From positions 2,294,001 to 2,358,000 of the forward strand of contig JAQQWL010000008.1 in assembly GCA_038363925.1 (NCBI GenBank): a DNA stretch of 64,000 nucleotides. The letters run 5' to 3'. Origin of the DNA: Apiospora phragmitis (taxonomy: Eukaryota; Ascomycota; Sordariomycetes; Amphisphaeriales; Apiosporaceae). Below are positions 21,638 to 33,381 of the stretch, one piece after another. Below the pieces are notes generated by a model. The model had not been told where the DNA came from. It made no database searches and saw only the letters and a program-made list of their open reading frames with translations. Each line of letters starts with the position of its first letter. The stretch's first letter is position 1. The translations under genes were made by a program, and so were the position numbers.

Positions 21638-22240
21638 TCATGCCAAACAAATTTCGGGCAGAAGCAGTAGCTGACCTTCCCACGGGCATTCATTCTTGCG
21701 GCAGGTCTCTCCTGAAGTATACCATGTTTTTTTCTCTGCGTGCTGGGTCTGCCCATACGACTCCTGCCTAGTAGTGGCGAGTCCATTCTTCGACCATACC
21801 TCATACTGGGCGGAAATAGAAATGATCACCTGGCCGGCTTGCTTTTGAGCTCCAGTCCCACTGCCGACAACGACTGTATAGGATGACTTCTTAGCGGGAC
21901 GCCGTGAGATCCCTGGGAGACTTTCTTGAACCTACAGGTTGAGTCCACGGTGAAAGAAGGATAGCAAGTTCCCTCCTCATAATGATCCACAAGGTGGCCT
22001 ACTACGTCGGGTGGAATGGCTGATCCCCAATTGGTTGCTGCAATTCTTGTTAGATCGAGGCTTGTGTGGTTTGTGCAAAGAGGTCTTAACAGCATCAGAT
22101 AGCAACATATCAAGATTATTACCCTCAGTAGTATTGCACCACTCATGGCAATCGTTACGTCCAGCCAAGGGCGAAGCCACGGTAAGGCAGACGAAAAGTA
22201 GCGGGGCGACCCAGTGCATCTTGACGGCAGCTCCAAGCAT
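21638..22240 (-). CDS. Small secreted Cys-containing protein, second half in a shifted frame
   Basis: The first exon begins MLGAAVKMHWVAPLLFVCLT and ends in a signal-peptidase-like site (ASPLAG), so the product should be secreted. A likely phase-1 intron (GTAATAATC donor, tctaac branch, TTGCAG acceptor, about 22036-22120) leads to NWGSAIPPDVVGHLVDHYEE, then GTCYPSFTVDSTCRFKK. Near 21930 the coding frame changes without a clear intron. The new frame has strand-like alternation (SYTVVVGSGTGAQ, then AGQVIISISAQYEVW) and two further Cys (ETCRKNECPWEG) before the stop at 21638. Either one base is missing or an unusual second intron exists. I do not recognise the family; a small secreted effector-like protein is possible. 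Exact structure uncertain. Confidence 0.45.
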
Positions 22241-22656
22241 ATAATAACAGGGTTGAAGTAGAGGATAAGAGATTTTTTCAGTAAAGAAGCCGAGGTAAAG
22301 ATGGTGTTATCTAGGGATTATAGAAGTGAACTGCTTAACAAGGGGCATCGGGGTATCTAAGATATTATTCCTAGGCCGACATAGGAAGACTTTCCTGGAC
22401 TTTATATGTGCCCCATTACGTGTCCATAGCCGGTTAAGGTTCTACGTGAAAGCCCGCTGGACTAGAGATGCTTACACAGGTCACTAGTAGCACAGGTGTC
22501 TCAAAATTGCAGTCATCTGGCCTCCAACCGGCGTTCCTCAAGGCACTCAACTTCGTCATAATGTCCTTGCAAGCGGTTCCATGGATTCTTCGGCGTTTAC
22601 TGCAAACATAGGGCTGTCGCCGTTCAGATAAAGCTGATTACACACAGCTGTACTTG

Positions 22657-23055
22657 CTAAGACAACTGTTTCACACACAATGGTGTTACGATTCCTCTGG
22701 GTACCGCTGTCTCGACAAATTGCCAACCCAGTTGGTCACTATTTTCACCGCTGCCCGTAGAAGTCTCGCGGAGACGCACAAGAGCTCTATCTAGGACGTA
22801 CAAACCGGATTGGATGTTGTCATCGTCGCGCAGGCTAAAAAGCTGATGGGCGGCAAGAACGCCTGTGGCCTTGTTAGGCGACCCCGTTCGTGTGTCAGCC
22901 GCGTGTAAAAGTCCTGAGGGCAAGGGGCGAAGTGAAGCTGTGTAAGCTAGTGAGACATTTTTACCATTGGCTGGAGTATGAGTCAGATGGAAATGAAAGG
23001 AAGATATAGTATCAATGCGAGCGAGTGCGGTAATGGACCATGAAGTATTCACCAC
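22657..23055 (-). CDS. Hypothetical protein, 132 residues
   Basis: Single open frame with no recognised motif. It has alternating hydrophobic strands (IDTISSFHFHLTH, NVSLAYTASLRPL) and an amphipathic segment (GLYVLDRALVRLRETSTG), and composition compatible with coding. It has no signal peptide and no Cys pattern. It lies alone between the secreted-protein gene and the P450. A chance frame is possible. Confidence 0.28.
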   Translation of the reverse strand: MVNTSWSITALARIDTISSFHFHLTHTPANGKNVSLAYTASLRPLPSGLLHAADTRTGSPNKATGVLAAHQLFSLRDDDNIQSGLYVLDRALVRLRETSTGSGENSDQLGWQFVETAVPRGIVTPLCVKQLS

Positions 23056-23227
23056 GAACGCTCGGCCTCGTTATCGTGTAGCCCGGTGTGTATAACCTCA
23101 ACAGAGATACACGGATTACGGCCTCGCATTACACGATGCCCTTCTGGTCTGAACTTGGTCATTGCACAGCAACTGATCCTTGTCGGGGCAGCATTTACAG
23201 GATGTCATATATGTATGTCTGCATCGA

Positions 23228-25180
23228 TCATGTCGCACTTGCTGCCTCATACAAACGAACTTGAACCTCCTGGCCGGGCCTCCCCACAACCTCGGGCTCG
23301 TGGAACTGCGCGTTCCAGTCCCCGACGTATTCGATCTTTTCGTACTTCTGCAACAGCCTCACAACTGAAGACCATATTAGCCAATTTATTCAGCAACTGT
23401 GATCCAAGCAGTCGAGCAACGGACAGGCTAGGAAAAAAGGTGAATAGACAAGACCCGCCCTTAACATACTTAAGAGGAAATGGATATTTGATGGGTAAGA
23501 GAGAGGCGGGAAGACTGGAATTGTGGGCCAATAATAAAGAAGAAAGGAAAAGAAAATGACATACCGACGTAAGCCATCTCCGTCAGCGCAAAGTTCTGCC
23601 CCACGCAGATGCGCGGCCCGCCGTTGAAGGGCACGTACGTCCACGGCTTGGGGGCCCAGCCCTCCCAGCGCTCGGGCTCGAAGAGGGCCGGGTCCGCAAA
23701 GTGGCCGTCGCCAGATTTCTGCTGGTACTTCGGGTACAAGTCGCGGCGCCGCTGCATGCTGAGCGTGCTGTAGACGACGACGTCGTCCTTGAGCACGGCG
23801 ATGGGCGGGCCCTGCCCCTCCTTGCACGGGATCGTCGTGTCCTCGAGCGCGACGCGCAGGTTGTACGGCACGGCCGGGTAGAGCCGCAGCGTCTCGTTGA
23901 GGACGTGGCGGAGGTAGGGCATGTTCTTGAGGTTGTCGTAGGACGGCGTGTTGGGCGCCGGGCCGACGCACTCGAGGATCTCGGCCCGCAGCCGCGCCAC
24001 CTTGGCCGGGTACCGGCTCAGCTCGTAGAAGGCCCAGCTCAGCGTGGCGGCGGTGGTGTCGCGGCCCGCGAGCAGGACGGCGACGATCTGGTCGCGCAGG
24101 ACTTTCGGGTCGCGCGTGTGGCGCGCGACGCTGTGCAGGAAGGTGAAGTCGGTCGACGACGTCCGCTTCTCGAGCTCGGCCGCGGGCAGCGCCAGGGCCG
24201 CCTCGATGTACGGCATGACGAAGCGGTCGATGGCGCGGATGCCGGCGCGGTACCGGCCCCGCGGCATGATGCTCTCGAACGGGCCCACGATGGTCAGGTA
24301 CATCTGCAGGCGCTGGACCTCGTTGAAGGCCTCGGCGAACTCGTCGCGCGGGTTGTTGAGCGAGTCGACGGCGACGCCCAGCAGGAAGTCGGTCGTGACG
24401 TCGAGGGTCATGCGGTAGAACAGGGACTGGATATCCACCACGCCCTCGCCAAAACCACTGCAACAACCTTTGTCCTCCTTCTCGCCCAAGCCAGCAACGA
24501 GCCCCCGCCGCTGCAGCTCGATCTGCCGAACGAGGGCGGCCGTCCACCGCTCGAAGACGACGAGGTCGCTGACGCGGTCCTTGACGAACATGGGCCGGAT
24601 CATGCCGCGGCTATCGTGCCAGAGGCTCCCGTCTGTCGTGAAGATGCTGTCGCCAGGAACGGGCTCCACATTGTGTGGAAGTCCTTGCCCTTGCCGAATT
24701 GGGCGAACTGGCCCGCCAGCACGGCTTTCACGTGCTCCGGGTCCCGCGTGATGATGTAGCGCAGGCCGCCCGCCGGCATCACCTGCACCTCGACGCAGTC
24801 GTCGCCCGTGGGCGCGCCCCGGGCCGCCGCGAACATGGAATCGAAGTACTCGAAGAGGCGGTGGTTCAGCTGGGCGCGCGCGGCGCCGATGAACCAGCGG
24901 AGACCTGTACGTAGTCACGTAGAAGTGAGAGGGTAGTATGTAAGCGTCAAAACTCCAGGGGATATCCATCATCTGCGGACACCTAATCTTTTCGAATGGG
25001 TGACTCACCAGTCCAAGGGTTCTGAGCCAGTACGGGGGCTCGTACGCCCAACCTCCGGATACGCAGCTCATATCTGGTATATTGGATGATGAAGAGGCCC
25101 AGGTAAAGAACAGTGGCAATGGCAATAAGCACAAGTACATGCGCAGAGTCGAAGTGAAGTTGCGCAAACATACTGATCAA
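23228..25180 (-). CDS. Cytochrome P450, CYP52-like, with one single-base gap
   Basis: Three exons: 25180-25009, 24904-23565 and 23364-23228. The protein starts with a short lumenal part and a membrane anchor (VLVLIAIATVLYLGLFIIQY). P450 landmarks in order are helix C WHDSRGMIRPMF, the helix I oxygen-binding motif LLAGRDTTAATLSWAFYEL, ExxR in ETLRLYPAVP, and the haem loop PFNGGPRICVGQNFALTE with its axial Cys. The FNGGPRICxGQ form is typical of CYP52-clan n-alkane and fatty-acid hydroxylases, so terminal oxidation at the ER is the likely role. After HTMWSPFL, near 24655, one base is missing from a CCC run. Adding it gives GDSIFTTDGSLWHDS and about 549 residues in all. Everything else is intact, so a consensus error is as likely as gene death. 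Confidence 0.85.
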
Positions 25181-27279
25181 AACGAAAACCCTCTCTTTAC
25201 TTGGCGGTGATATGTGAAGTTGGAAGAGAACTGACTGCCAAACTCCGCGGCGATGGACGTCAGTCTATGTATGTATTTTTGACCAGCAGTCTCTAGGACT
25301 CTGGCCGTCAACTTAAATTACACGTCAAACAATACCAATGCCTTGGGACGAGTGCATACAAGGAACAGCACGGGACTTTATTGCGTCTCTCGTTTCTAGA
25401 TAGGTCAGAGCGTGAAGTGGACGTCGCCGAATGGCCTCCTATTCGGGTATAACCCCCAAACGTCTCCAAAAGTCAAATCCGGGGTCGATTGACCGGCAAC
25501 TCGGGATGACTGCCAATCCCCCGCATACTAGCAAGCGTCGCCTTACCCAGTTGGAATTAGAGTACGTCGATCGCCCGGTTCCTGCGAATCCGCAACTGGA
25601 GTCGGGGGGGGGGCTTGCAGGCCACGCGACTCATACAAGATGGACTTGCCGAGGCCACTTCTTTTGCTCCGGCTCAGCTCTTAGATACGGATACGGGATG
25701 ATACTGTGACATTTTTGTCGGGGAAAGGACCCAACATACCTGTTACCGTCTCGGGTCACGAATACACCCTACCTATCAACGCCGATGATTACGTTGACGC
25801 ACACGCCTGCGCCTGAAGAGTGCGCAGATGCGATGACGATTCTGGGCTTCTGCCTTGGGCCCGGGGCGGGGGTAACCTATTGCTACAGGAAAGCAGGGTC
25901 CAGACTTGAGGGGGATAATACTATGCATAAAGACTTTTGTTCTTGGGTATTTCGGGAGTACCTTGCAGAGCCGCACAGCATCCGACTTAGTAAATAAGTA
26001 GGCTGACCAAACCCAGGTTCATGTGATCAGTTGTTGAGTCTGACTTGACCAACTTTGTCGCAACACCTGGTCTCTCCCACAACAGCGATACCCAAGGGAA
26101 CAAACCGCAACGTCGTATCTACTTTATTCGAACGCTTCATAGGGACATAATCAGAATTACAACAAGGCTTCATTCGCACCATCTGCGGTTCCCACCTCTT
26201 TGCTTGCCTAATAAGTGTCGATACAATATGCTGGGACCCAGTTAGGAACCTCATATTCCACCCCGGGCATGAGATCGTGTAGACATCATCGTACCTTTCC
26301 ATCGTTTACTTGCTCTTGCTGCAGCGTCCCACGTAACATACTGAGATCTTCTGTGTTGTTGGTGAATGGTGGACCTCAAATCGCCAGGGCATGAAACCCC
26401 TGCAGCATCCGAGCCCTAGCCGATGCGACAACCGAACAAGTTTGTTGTTAACCACCTTCGTCCCCTGGCCCCCGGGCCCCTGCATCTCAACCCAAAGCGG
26501 TCTTGACCGTGGCCAAATCGCTTTGAGGATAAACTTGCCGATCAGAAATCAATATGCTTACGCATCCTAGAGGCGGGAGTCTAGGATACGAATCACCAAG
26601 GACCAGGGTTCCGCGAGTGAAACTCTCTAAACGGAGGTTGAGTGGTTAGCGTTAGTAGTCAAGGCCCATTGGGCAATCGAAGGATCCGTGGACACCGAGG
26701 TTGCAAAAGGGAAAGACGAAGAAAAGCCCGATGCAGGGAACTGCGCACAAGGTAATCACTTATATAAGTGTAGCAGCGGGCAGAACTGCTTCTGTTATTG
26801 CATGTTGTTAATAAGTCTTCCGACTAGGAGATTTGTATTCCTCACTCTTGTCTAATTCGCATCACAATGGACTCCGTCTCATGCCAACAACCTGGCTGCC
26901 GCTCACGCGACCCAATCTAGCGTACAGCCTCCAGACCCCGCGACCAATCCACACTCTACTTTTCCCCATGCGGGGAAAGGATGGTAGTCATCTGAGAACC
27001 ATGAGGCCATTAACGGCAACGACACCCAAACAAGCCCATCGAGTCGCTTACGAATGCCTCTTTGCTAAATGCGCACCTGAATAATATATAGTACAACTAT
27101 GCCCAGCACGTCTCGGCGAAACGAGGCCCTAGATCGTCAACGCCATCACCACAGCGAAGGCTAGGTAGGAAATGTGCGATAGCATCTTACGCAATAGCCG
27201 CCGTACTCCGTTGACCCCACTTGTTCTTTTTGGGGGTCGCCACGCAATAAACAAAATCGAACAACTATGTCGGCATTCC
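25181..27279. other. Intergenic, no gene recognised
   Basis: About 2.1 kb between the P450 and the efflux carrier. Only short frames without domains; no tRNA. A TATA-like tatataagtg lies near 26760 but leads into nothing I can recognise. Confidence 0.4.
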
Positions 27280-29087
27280 TCACTTGGCCCATTCGACGGT
27301 TTCGAGAGCGAGCATCACCAGCATCAAAGTCGACGGTAGAATCCTATTGAAGTCACGTTAGCCACATGCATCTCAGAAACGACAACATATAAAGGGGATA
27401 CTAACCACACGACGTAGCTTTGGAACAAGATCTTGCCCATGACTCCCTCGTAGACCTCGTTGATCTGGCAGATCTGGGCGAGCTGCAGGGCACTCGGGGC
27501 ACCAGTGAGCAAGAAGCACACAATGACGAAGATGGGATCGTCGAGAATGCTGACGGGCACATATTTCGCAATGAGGGCCAGGATCGGAGCCATAATCAGA
27601 GTTGGCAACAACATACGGCTGATGAGCGACGCGACCAACAGTCGAGTACCAATCTCCTCCTCTTCGGAGTCCTTGGTATCCTGTCTCTGGGTGTTCCTAG
27701 CGAGGTTGGCGCCCAGAACGACCAAGATCAGAGGTACGGCAACACCAGCACTGGACGATACGGCGCTGGTGACACTATTCTTGACGAAGGAGCCCTCCTC
27801 GAAGAAGAGGCGCTGGAGATCGGGGACGGAAGCGACGACAACGGCGATCAGCATGGCCCACAGAGGTGGGTTCATGAAGTCCCACAGGAAGTGGTAGAAT
27901 CGCACCCATACGTTCCACAAGCCAGTCAACAAGGTCTGGAAGGGCTTCGGAAGGCGGGTGAAGGTACGGCGGGAGCTTTGCGCTACTCCATGTTGCAAAG
28001 ACGACATGCGGTTCTGGACAGCAACCTTTGACCTCACGAAGTACCCGCGAATACCGCCAGGCGTCTCTGGCTCGTCCACATCACGCATCCGAGGGAATGA
28101 CATCATGTCGGCTTCAGATTGGGGAGGGGGCATAATAAGCGCGGTGTTCGGCTTGAACTTGCGTTTCCGGGGAGACGCGTCGTCTTCATCCGAGTCAACA
28201 GGCGAAGCGTTCGAAGTGCCTGCCACGGGAGTGCGGCCCGCTGGCTCATAGACATCCGACCCGTCTGAGCTCTGAGAACCCCGGCGGCTTCCTTCTGACT
28301 GGTTTCCCTCTGACAGGGTTCCATCTGTCTGGGTTCCATCTAGACCAGGTATCAAGACATCAGTGGCGCGGGCCGGAGCCTCATCCGTGTAGTTGCCCTC
28401 TTCCAACCTCTCGGTCTGGTACTCTTCGTACTTGTCTTTGGGTGCCAGCAACACATGGTATCCCCAGCTCCACCGCACCAATTGTCCCAGCTGCTGGAAG
28501 ATCATGAGGTACAAGATACCGCGAGCACCGACCTCGTCATCGTTATCGCCCGGTATCCGATCCCAATGCAAGCCCTTGAGCGTTTGCGACAGTGAAATGA
28601 CCAGGGAGATGGGCAAAGAGTTGGAGTTGCCGAAGACACCCATGGCCGTGACGAAGTTGGCGGGTCGCTTCTTCAAACGGAAAGCCTTGGCGACACCGAT
28701 GGACACCATGTAGGAGACGAAGGTCTGGACGATGAAGATGATCGGAATGACGCCCAGTTCGACGAGTTTGTCTGCGTTCAGCTGGGAGGCGAGCTTGGTG
28801 AAGATCAGGCATGGCGTGAAGAGCATGACGTTGAGGTTGGCGAGGAACTTCTGCTTCTCGGCGTCGAAGTGGCCTAAACGTGCGATGACATAGCCCGGTA
28901 AGCTGACGCATACTACTTCCATGACAGCCTCGAAAACGAGAAGGACCAGATGGCCGAAGGCCGGGTGCGAATCGTGCGCGCCGCCATCTTGGCCGAAAAC
29001 AGCGAACTGGGGGATATTGGGGGAGAAGTTGGCGACTCTGTTGTTCACTCGAAACGGGGTTGGCCGAGACAGGGACCAATCCATCAC
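27280..29087 (-). CDS. Auxin efflux carrier (AEC) family membrane transporter
   Basis: Two exons, 29087-27406 and 27343-27280, joined by a 62-bp intron (GTTAGT donor, GCTAAC branch, ATAG acceptor), give about 581 residues. Reading through the intron instead yields an unconvincing end, whereas splicing gives a final helix WILPSTLMLVMLALETVEWA. Family features are five N-terminal helices with LPGYVIARLGHFD, LNVMLFTPCLIFTKLAS and GNSNSLPISLVISLSQTL, a cytoplasmic loop of about 200 residues rich in Ser and acidic residues, and five C-terminal helices (VAVPLILVVLGANLARN, then FLLTGAPSALQLAQI). It resembles yeast Ecm3/YNL095C-type proteins, probably of ER or other internal membranes. The substrate is unknown. 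The gene is intact and conserved, with no sign of decay. Confidence 0.9.
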
Positions 29088-32040
29088 GTCGAATTGATGG
29101 TGCGTTTATAGGTGTTTACTCGACAGGAACCCGGATGTTGAGTAAAAGGGTGATGTCGTGAAAGGAAAGTAGGTAGGCAGGTAGGTCGGTTCGTTAGGGT
29201 TTTGACAAAAAGATGATGCAATAAAGATATGCAGCCCAAGGCCCAGAGAAATTGCGGAGGGACGATAGGCTGGGCGAGATCGAGAGTGCGATCAGGGAAA
29301 ATGGGGAGGGGCGCGCGTAATTTGGGCCTAGCAGTAGCAACTTAAATAGGCTGCTTGGCTGCAAGTGCTCTTGACGCGGGAGCGCTGGAAAACTTGTATT
29401 CGACTGGGATTATGTAATTGAGTTGGCTCGGTCTCAACCTTGCCCAAGACTTCAAGCCCACGGATCTTGAGGGCTGACAGAGTAGTGCTTTGCGACGGAA
29501 ACACGGGACGAGGATTGGGAGTTTTAATGGTATGGCTGCTTTGTTGGTGGTGCCGTTGCTCTGGGGGCTGACTGACGCAATGCAGCTCAGGAGAGATTCT
29601 ATCCGTGTACGGTTGATGAAGGAAAAAAGTAAAAGCAAGAAACAAGAACAGTTTTTTATCAATCGGTGCCGGCCAAGAAAACAAGCAACACGAGCGAGAT
29701 ACAAATAGTTTTAGAAAACAAGAATCAGCGGTCGGGATGTGGGATGATCAGAAAATAAAGACCAAACGAGACCAGACGAGACGAGACGGACGATGGAGGA
29801 GGCAACCAAAACCACACCAAGAACGGCTGCAAGACATGGGTGCAGCGCCAGGGTGTCCCTGAGATCTCGAAGCCCGAAAGAATCGCGAATGCCCAGAACA
29901 GGCATGGATTGACGACTTGGCTGCTTGGGGGTGCTGGCGGTGCTCTCTGGGCCTGCAAACGGTGATGAAAGTTGCAATGTGTCAGGCAGGTCAGGGCGCG
30001 CCACCCACTCATCAGCCAATTCTGCGCTGGGGGATTTAGGTTGGAGGCGCAAGTGTAGCGTAGTATTTTTTGCAGTCCAGCGGTCCACGCAGCAACCTGT
30101 AGCGGGCTTGGCACCTGCAAGTGGGTGGGATTTAGTGGTGCTGCAAGGTTGACGGAAACAATTGCTGCCGCAGCCAAAACAGTTGCAACTGTGCCATCAC
30201 CCACCGATCGGCGGCCATTCAGTCCTTCGTCGCCGAATCGCTACTACCGCTCGGCTACCGATGCCTTTACGTTTCGACATGCTTTGTCTGATAGTGATTG
30301 AGATCTCCAGTTCTGAAGGGGATGAACCTCTGTCGTCTGGGGTTTCTTATATTACTATCTTTGCGTTTTTTCGAAAGTAAACATCAAAACAATTAGATCT
30401 GGTGGTAGCGATACCAGCCCTTGGCACGCAAACATCTCAAGCAGCCTGGGCAGAATACAGCATGCACTGCGACAACAAGCAAGTACCGCAGCCTATTAGA
30501 TTGCAATATCATCGCCAAGCCGGAAAATGAGCCATGGCTTTCATCATTGACATTCGACATGCTGATTCTGTCGCCCCCAACCCCTCCCCTCGCCAGCAAA
30601 TCGCTGAGCCACATTTCTCCCCCAGATTCTTGCGCGGCGGCAGGCTAAGAATTGACGACAGCCAGTCGGCCACTCAGGGCTTGTTCAGGAATCTACACCA
30701 CTCAGTGCCAAGGTCCAGACTTCTTTGCCGTGTCGTACCAGTGACGAGGCTCGTTATCCTGCTGCTACTGATCCGGACTGTCGTGTCCGCTCCAGCACGC
30801 CCTTGCCTACCCTCTGACTACCTACTTACTTCTGCCCAATCAGAGACAATTCGATACTTATCTTAAGGTTTTACAGCTTTGCTGTCCTTACACAAATGAC
30901 AAAAAGAGTTGGATGCTCCCAAATCACTGGTCCAGCACGCCCGGGCTGTGCCGCAAGCGACACCAAACACCAAAATTATCCATGGTCAGGTTTGGCGAAC
31001 GTCAAAATAAGGCTGCCCTGGTTACGTTTCGTCCCATTAGACAGGCTTTCTTAGTGCAACAAGCCCGATACAGCTCCGTTTCGAAGATGATGCGATTCGC
31101 CTCGCTACAACTTGCCACAAGCTTTCGAGTAAGGGACTTGGCTACGGCGGCTATTACCAATTATTAGCAAATCCTTCTGCGAACAAGCTATTTTCCTTCC
31201 TGCTACTCCACCGACCGGCAAATGCGAGATGTAACCCGCCTGCATGTAACGGACCCGCCCCAGATCTGCGGGTTTTTCCCGCCGTATGTAGTATATAATA
31301 AGAAGCATTTCCTCGGAGAATGCTACATCCTCTCCACCCCATAGCTCTGTCCGCCCCGGCGCGCCAGGACGCTAGGACGGAGTCGTTGTCGGATCGTCTG
31401 ACCCCCAAATGCGTGACATTGTTCTTCATTGCCTCATTTCGTCTACAGTTTTAATTGCATCTGCCGCCGAGCTGCGAACCGGTGGAGAATGAAGAGCACG
31501 GGATGGCGTTCGTTACATGGAAATCGTACGCTTATGTATGTGCATATGTGGCGACCTGACTCCTGACAGTGCATACTGAGGAGGTCCGGCTCCCTCCTCT
31601 TTTTCCCCTTTAAGGAAAATGTCGCTCGTATCGGACGGAGGCCTTGCGGGGTTGGATAGGGGGGGAATAAAACGCGATTAAAGATGCAGATCCTCACGAA
31701 ACGCTTTTCTCGACTCTGCTCAACGCTGTTCCCTGAATCTGGGAATACTGTGCTCTATCACCCACGGGAAGCGACGGGTGAGCCAAGCAAAAGCCCCGGC
31801 CGTTGGGAGACCTCGTTGTTTCTTTTTACCTACGATTAATCGTCAAACGACGGTAACAACTGGAGGGGGAAAGGAATAGAAAGAAGAAGACGCAAAAAAA
31901 TAAATAAATAAATCGCGAGACGGTCTAGAGCAAGCAGAACGGCCGGGAAGTAGTCATGTCACCGTCATGTCCAGTACCAGGTGAGACGAACTAGTTTTTC
32001 TGTTTCATTCATCGCATCCGCGAGTAAGTAAGTAAATCTA
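29088..32040. other. Intergenic, no gene recognised
   Basis: The first 250 bases are the leader and promoter of the efflux carrier gene. From 29330 to 31700 there are only short open frames on both strands, without domains or good splice signals. No tRNA or rRNA signature. The last 100 bases before 32040 are presumably 3' untranslated sequence of the metalloprotease gene. Confidence 0.4.
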
Positions 32041-33285
32041 CTACGACATATCTATCCGAATCATCGCGCTATCGTCCGTCTGCGCCGTGACCGTCACCTT
32101 GACCCCCCACCCCGGCACGCTGTACGCACTGGCCCGGCCCGCGACCCCCCGCAGCGACAGTGTCGCATCGTTGAGCTGCCCGCCCGCGCACCGGGCCGAC
32201 CCCGGGTTGACGTTCAGGACCTTGACGGGCCCGTCACCCGTCGCCACCAGCGTCGAGACCGTGTAGAGCAAAACGCCGGGGGCGGCGCACAGGCTGTCGT
32301 CCAGGCCCGTCTCGGTCCGCATCTCGGCCACCAAGGCCTCCTGGCCGTAGCGGGCGACCACGACGGCCCGGGTGCCGTCGCCGGTCGCCGAGAGCGGCCG
32401 CAGCGTGTGCGTAGTGGACATGTCCGATGGCGAGGGGCTGGTGCTGGTGCCGTTGCCCATGTCCACGCACTCGACGGCCGCGTCCGGCAGCCAGCCCAGC
32501 CGCCACTTGTCCCACGCGAACCAGTCGGGCGCGAGCCCGTTGATGTCGCCCATGAGGCTCCAGCCGCCGACATAATAACCCGTGCTGCGCCCCGCCTCGA
32601 AAGGGTAGTAGTCCGGCAGGCACATGGTGTGCCCCGTCTCGTGGTTGAGGACCTTGAAGCCCCAGGTCTCGTAGGCGTCGAGGCCGAACGTAACAGCCTT
32701 TCTCGCGATCCGCTGCCCGCCCCCCGCGCGCGCCGACACGCTGCTCATGTACGTCGGCGAGAACGAGATCTCGCGCGCGTTCTTAGTGGGCGCGATGTAC
32801 AGGACCTCCATCCCCGCCGGGATCGCCGAAGCGGACGTGTTGAGGTACGCCTCCACGGCGTCCTGGATGTACTTGTAGTGCGCCTCGGCCGAGAGGCCGC
32901 GGGCCCAGCCGTACGAGGTGCTGGCGGCCGGCATGCGGACGAAGCGCGCCGTGTCGGCCGTCACGTCGAGCGTGAGCGCGCCCTGCGACGCCGTTGCGTA
33001 CCAGTCCGCCGCGCCCGGCAGGTAGACGTCGTGCAGCGCCTGCGGGCTGGCCTCGGTGGCGGGCGCGTTCGGGAAGTCGACGAAGAACATGAAGGCGCGC
33101 AGCGTGCCGTTGCTCGGCACGCAGTCGCCCTGGTAGCCGAAGCCGGCGCTCAGGTACACCGATTGCATGGCCGGGAGCTTGCAGGCCGAGACGTCGCCGG
33201 CGGCGGTGGCGGTATTAAGCAGCCATGATGAGAGCAGCAGTAGCGGCGCTTTCCACCCTTTCCCACCCATTCTTCCGACGGTCAT
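32041..33285 (-). CDS. Secreted M6-like metalloprotease
   Basis: Intronless frame of about 414 residues from the Met at 33285. An in-frame Met at 33381 would add 32 residues but bury the signal peptide, so I prefer 33285 (33270 is also possible). A hydrophobic leader (KAPLLLLSSWLLNTATAAG) predicts secretion. The zinc site is VLNHETGHTMCLPDYY, an HExxH-type motif followed by the Asp of M6/immune-inhibitor-like peptidases. Just before the zinc site lies KNAREISFSPTYM, and just after it lies GGWSLMGDINGLAPDWFAWD; the latter block is typical of M6-domain proteins. A C-terminal beta-rich part follows (LRPLSATGDGTRAVVVARYG). Probably extracellular protein breakdown. The G+C content is markedly higher than in the flanks, as expected of a real gene. 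Confidence 0.82.
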   Translation of the reverse strand: MTVGRMGGKGWKAPLLLLSSWLLNTATAAGDVSACKLPAMQSVYLSAGFGYQGDCVPSNGTLRAFMFFVDFPNAPATEASPQALHDVYLPGAADWYATASQGALTLDVTADTARFVRMPAASTSYGWARGLSAEAHYKYIQDAVEAYLNTSASAIPAGMEVLYIAPTKNAREISFSPTYMSSVSARAGGGQRIARKAVTFGLDAYETWGFKVLNHETGHTMCLPDYYPFEAGRSTGYYVGGWSLMGDINGLAPDWFAWDKWRLGWLPDAAVECVDMGNGTSTSPSPSDMSTTHTLRPLSATGDGTRAVVVARYGQEALVAEMRTETGLDDSLCAAPGVLLYTVSTLVATGDGPVKVLNVNPGSARCAGGQLNDATLSLRGVAGRASAYSVPGWGVKVTVTAQTDDSAMIRIDMS

Positions 33286-33381
33286 GGTTGCCGCCGAGCC
33301 TATGCTGTTGTCGTCGATGCGCCAGCTCATGCAGCATACACGTCCACCTTTTGCTGCTGCACCTTTTCTATTAAGGCGCAT

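Noticed and set aside
21638..22240. KP4-like killer protein
   Set aside because: Cys number and spacing and surrounding residues do not fit; secreted protein of unknown family is all that can be said.
23701..24759. Long + strand frame of 352 codons across the P450 gene
   Set aside because: It is the antisense of the P450 exon in a G+C-rich gene; the minus strand carries all P450 motifs.
32407..33228. Long + strand frame over the metalloprotease gene
   Set aside because: Antisense shadow; only the minus strand has the signal peptide and zinc-site motif.
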